This document shows, piece by piece, positions 5,316-6,705 of a stretch of DNA of 6,705 nucleotides. Position 1 is the stretch's first letter; every line of letters begins with the position of its first letter. The stretch is from an uncultured Prevotella sp. (GTDB lineage: Bacteria > Bacteroidota > Bacteroidia > Bacteroidales > Bacteroidaceae): the NCBI GenBank assembly GCA_900551985.1, contig URYG01000176.1, positions 1 through 6,705 of the forward strand. The letters run 5' to 3'. The notes under the pieces were generated by a model. The model ran no database searches. It was not told the DNA's origin and was given only the letters and a program-made list of their open reading frames with translations. A program made the translations under genes and the position numbers.

Positions 5316-6110
5316 GTGGAATTAAATAGATTAATACAACATCCTGAGGAAATGGACCGAGAGACGCTCTACGACCTACGTGCGCTCTTGGCTCTTTATC
5401 CGTACTATCAGACGGCTCGCCTGCTGATGTTGAAAAACCTATACCTGCTCCACGACCCCAGCTTCGATGAAGAACTTCGCCGAGCAGCCATCTACATCTC
5501 CGACCGCAAAGTCATCTTCCAGATGATAGAGGCAGCTCACTATCAGCTCAAGCGTACCCAGAATAAGCCACAAGGCATGGGCATTCTTGATGCCAAGAAG
5601 AAAGAAGACCGCACCAGCAGCCTCATCGACCACTTCCTCGACTCCATCCCTACCGATGCCGAGGAAAATGAGAAGAAAAAAGAGAAGCGCAAGCCTACTC
5701 CAGCCGACGCTGCCGTAGATTACGTATCATACTTGATGGAGACAGAGACAGAAGAGAAGATGGAACAACCATCCCGTACCATCAGTCTCATTGATGACTT
5801 CATAGAAGAAGGTGGCTTTAACCTGGAGAAAATCAACGGCACAGAGGAATCAGAAACAAAATCTGATACAGAAGCTGATACAGAAGCTGATGCAGGAGCA
5901 GAACCTGCAGAAGCAACTCCCCATAACGAGTCAAGCGATAACGGCGGAATCTTTACAGAAACCCTTGCAAGAATCTACATTAAGCAGGGCAAGTATGAGA
6001 GAGCCTATCAGATTATCGATCGTCTGCATAAGCAGCACCCACAAAAGAGTGCATATTATGTAGATCAGCTCAGATTCCTGGAGAAGCTGATGCTGAATGC
6101 AAAGAAATAA
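5316..6110 (+). CDS. TPR-type protein with acidic low-complexity linker, function unknown
   Basis: A 264-aa cytoplasmic-looking protein with no signal peptide or membrane segment. GTG at 5316 is the only usable start ahead of the conserved N-terminus (ELNRLIQHPEEMDRETLYDL); the nearby ATG 5290 is out of frame and stops after 11 codons. Residues 1-80 are helical (LLALYPYYQTARLLMLKNLYLLHD, EELRRAAIYISDRKVIF), resembling a family seen beside lptE and secG in Bacteroidales. A charged linker follows, then an acidic repeat (DTEA, about 183-195) and a C-terminal tetratricopeptide-like unit (about 213-258, ETLARIYIKQGKYERAYQII). Two near-identical short motifs, SLIDHFLDS (102-110) and SLIDDFIEE (157-165), flank the basic part of the linker. 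Helical repeat proteins usually act as scaffolds. The neighbours suggest an envelope or secretion link, but no function can be assigned. Confidence 0.85.
   Translation: MELNRLIQHPEEMDRETLYDLRALLALYPYYQTARLLMLKNLYLLHDPSFDEELRRAAIYISDRKVIFQMIEAAHYQLKRTQNKPQGMGILDAKKKEDRTSSLIDHFLDSIPTDAEENEKKKEKRKPTPADAAVDYVSYLMETETEEKMEQPSRTISLIDDFIEEGGFNLEKINGTEESETKSDTEADTEADAGAEPAEATPHNESSDNGGIFTETLARIYIKQGKYERAYQIIDRLHKQHPQKSAYYVDQLRFLEKLMLNAKK
5865..5900 (+). repeat. 12-bp in-frame direct repeat in the TPR-protein linker
   Basis: GATACAGAAGCT occurs perfectly twice in tandem (5865-5876, 5877-5888), followed by a degenerate third copy GATGCAGGAGCA (5889-5900). It encodes DTEA-DTEA-DAGA in the acidic linker. 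The in-frame period means copy-number change would only alter linker length. Confidence 0.8.
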
Positions 6111-6179
6111 AATATCCTGCAAAGGGGTTAAGAGAAATAAATAAAATAATAATAATAAAACTAGTTTTAAAATTAAAAA
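6111..6179 (+). promoter_or_regulatory. A/T-rich leader of secG with a 12-bp perfect palindrome
   Basis: This gap is almost wholly A/T after 6130 and contains an AAT run (about 6145-6157), the perfect palindrome AAAACTAGTTTT (6157-6168) and an overlapping TTTTAAAA (6165-6172). No TAnnTTTG box is visible. The A-rich bases just before ATG 6180 are the kind of leader that replaces a Shine-Dalgarno site in Bacteroidetes and would suit a strongly translated gene. The palindrome could be a protein site or chance in A/T-rich DNA. Confidence 0.35.
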
Positions 6180-6575
6180 ATGGCTTACACATTATTTGTA
6201 GTATTAATCGTCCTGGTTTCAATCCTGATGGTTCTCATCGTGCTGATCCAGGAGTCAAAGGGAGGTGGATTGGCATCTAACTTCTCTTCAACCAATTCCA
6301 TCATGGGTGTACGCAAGACTACCGACATCGTAGAAAAGATTACTTGGGGTCTCGCAGCTCTTATGGTAGTAATCAGCGTAGCTTGCGCATACGTTGCTCC
6401 ACAGGCAGCAGGCGAAAGTAGCGTCATGGAGGGTGCAACCCAGGAGCAGACAGCTCTTCCTGCTATGCCAGGTGCTAGCAAGGATGCAGCAGCTGGTGCT
6501 CAGAAAGCGGCTCCAGCAGCAGGTGCAGATGCTCAAAAGGCAGCTCCTGTAGTGCCAAATAGCCCTGCAAAATAA
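6180..6575 (+). CDS. secG: SecG, preprotein translocase subunit, with Ala-rich C-terminal tail
   Basis: Small inner-membrane subunit of the SecYEG channel that aids SecA-driven protein export. Membrane segment 1 is about residues 3-23. It is followed by the family signature QESKGGGLASNF (24-35), a cytoplasmic loop with IMGVRKTTDIVEKITW (41-56), and membrane segment 2 at about 57-73. After AYVAPQ (70-75) there is a tail of some 55 residues rich in Ala, Pro and Gln, with AQKAAP twice (107-112, 118-123). E. coli SecG is 110 aa; this one is 131, and the difference lies in this tail. The ATG at 6180 directly precedes the first membrane segment. It is the last protein gene of the run, 69 nt after the TPR gene and 77 nt before the tRNA. 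Confidence 0.95.
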   Translation: MAYTLFVVLIVLVSILMVLIVLIQESKGGGLASNFSSTNSIMGVRKTTDIVEKITWGLAALMVVISVACAYVAPQAAGESSVMEGATQEQTALPAMPGASKDAAAGAQKAAPAAGADAQKAAPVVPNSPAK

Positions 6576-6586
6576 AAAATTGGAAA

Positions 6587-6632
6587 AAAGGTACGAAAAA
6601 ATTTGGTGGAATCATTTTTTTTTCGTACCTTT
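6587..6632 (+). repeat. 15-bp perfect inverted repeat between secG and tRNA-His
   Basis: The left arm 6587-6601 (AAAGGTACGAAAAAA) and right arm 6618-6632 are exact reverse complements with a 16-nt loop. On the + strand only three T follow the GGTACG/CGTACC core, so it is a weak intrinsic terminator for secG. On the - strand the same hairpin is followed by six T, which would suit a terminator for transcription coming from the right. The right arm also holds most of the tRNA promoter -7 box. Confidence 0.75.
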
Positions 6633-6633
6633 G
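6602..6633 (+). promoter_or_regulatory. Bacteroidetes-type promoter of tRNA-His
   Basis: A TTTG -33 box (6602-6605) and TACCTTTG -7 box (6626-6633) are separated by 20 nt, an exact fit to TTTG-N19-21-TAnnTTTG. The predicted start is near 6639, leaving about 14 nt of 5' leader before the tRNA. This is the best promoter in the window. Confidence 0.75.
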
Positions 6634-6652
6634 CACCCGCTTACAAGAAAAT

Positions 6653-6705
6653 GGTGGACGTAGTTCAGTTGGTTAGAGCGTCAGATTGTGGTTCTGAATG
6701 TCGTG
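6653..6705 (+). tRNA. tRNA-His (anticodon GTG), 3' part cut by the window end
   Basis: The extra 5' G typical of tRNA-His is at 6653, followed by the acceptor strand GTGGACG (6654-6660). The D-stem is GTTC (6663-6666) with GAGC (6676-6679). The anticodon stem TCAGA (6681-6685) pairs perfectly with TCTGA (6693-6697). The loop TTGTGGT (6686-6692) has anticodon GTG at 6688-6690. The variable region and start of the T-stem run to the window edge, so the T-arm and 3' acceptor strand are not seen. It decodes CAC and CAT. Confidence 0.95.

Overview
The window reads as a stretch of chromosome from a Bacteroidales bacterium, most likely Prevotellaceae (Segatella/Prevotella type). This rests on several points. 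Start codons lack Shine-Dalgarno sequences and instead have A/T-rich leaders. Promoter boxes are of the Bacteroidetes TAnnTTTG type. Two lipoproteins have Bacteroidetes-like lipoboxes, and the gene content (rlmN, DUF4837, pdxA, a sigma-54 activator, lptE, a TPR protein, secG) fits this order. All genes are on the + strand, and I see no convincing gene on the - strand. No tools were used. Family assignments and residue comparisons come from reading the sequence against remembered homologues.

Bases 1-3190 form a tight gene run: the 3' part of rlmN (23S rRNA/tRNA m2A methyltransferase), a DUF4837 lipoprotein 4 nt later, and a PdxA-family protein 6 nt after that. Bases 3191-3387 are a boundary region. 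It holds two hairpins, one terminator-like, then two TAnnTTTG promoter boxes and a six-codon upstream ORF whose stop abuts the next start. Bases 3388-6575 form a second run: a sigma-54 activator with no receiver domain, an LptE-like LPS-assembly lipoprotein, a TPR-type protein with an acidic linker, and SecG. This run looks devoted to envelope biogenesis (LPS transport, Sec export) with its own transcription factor. A tRNA-His gene begins at about 6653 and is cut by the window end. Its promoter lies inside a 15-bp perfect inverted repeat just after secG.

The most unusual point is the PdxA-family protein. Its fold and framework are conserved, yet the three histidines expected to bind the catalytic metal are Lys, Ser and Tyr, and most substrate-contact residues are also changed. 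It additionally carries a long low-complexity C-terminal tail built from a 39-bp in-frame tandem repeat. It looks like a pseudoenzyme or repurposed protein rather than a working 4-hydroxythreonine-4-phosphate dehydrogenase. Other points of note are a heptamer/30-bp repeat inserted in the DUF4837 gene, and a suspicious first 15 bases that do not fit rlmN but match a stretch 85 bp downstream.
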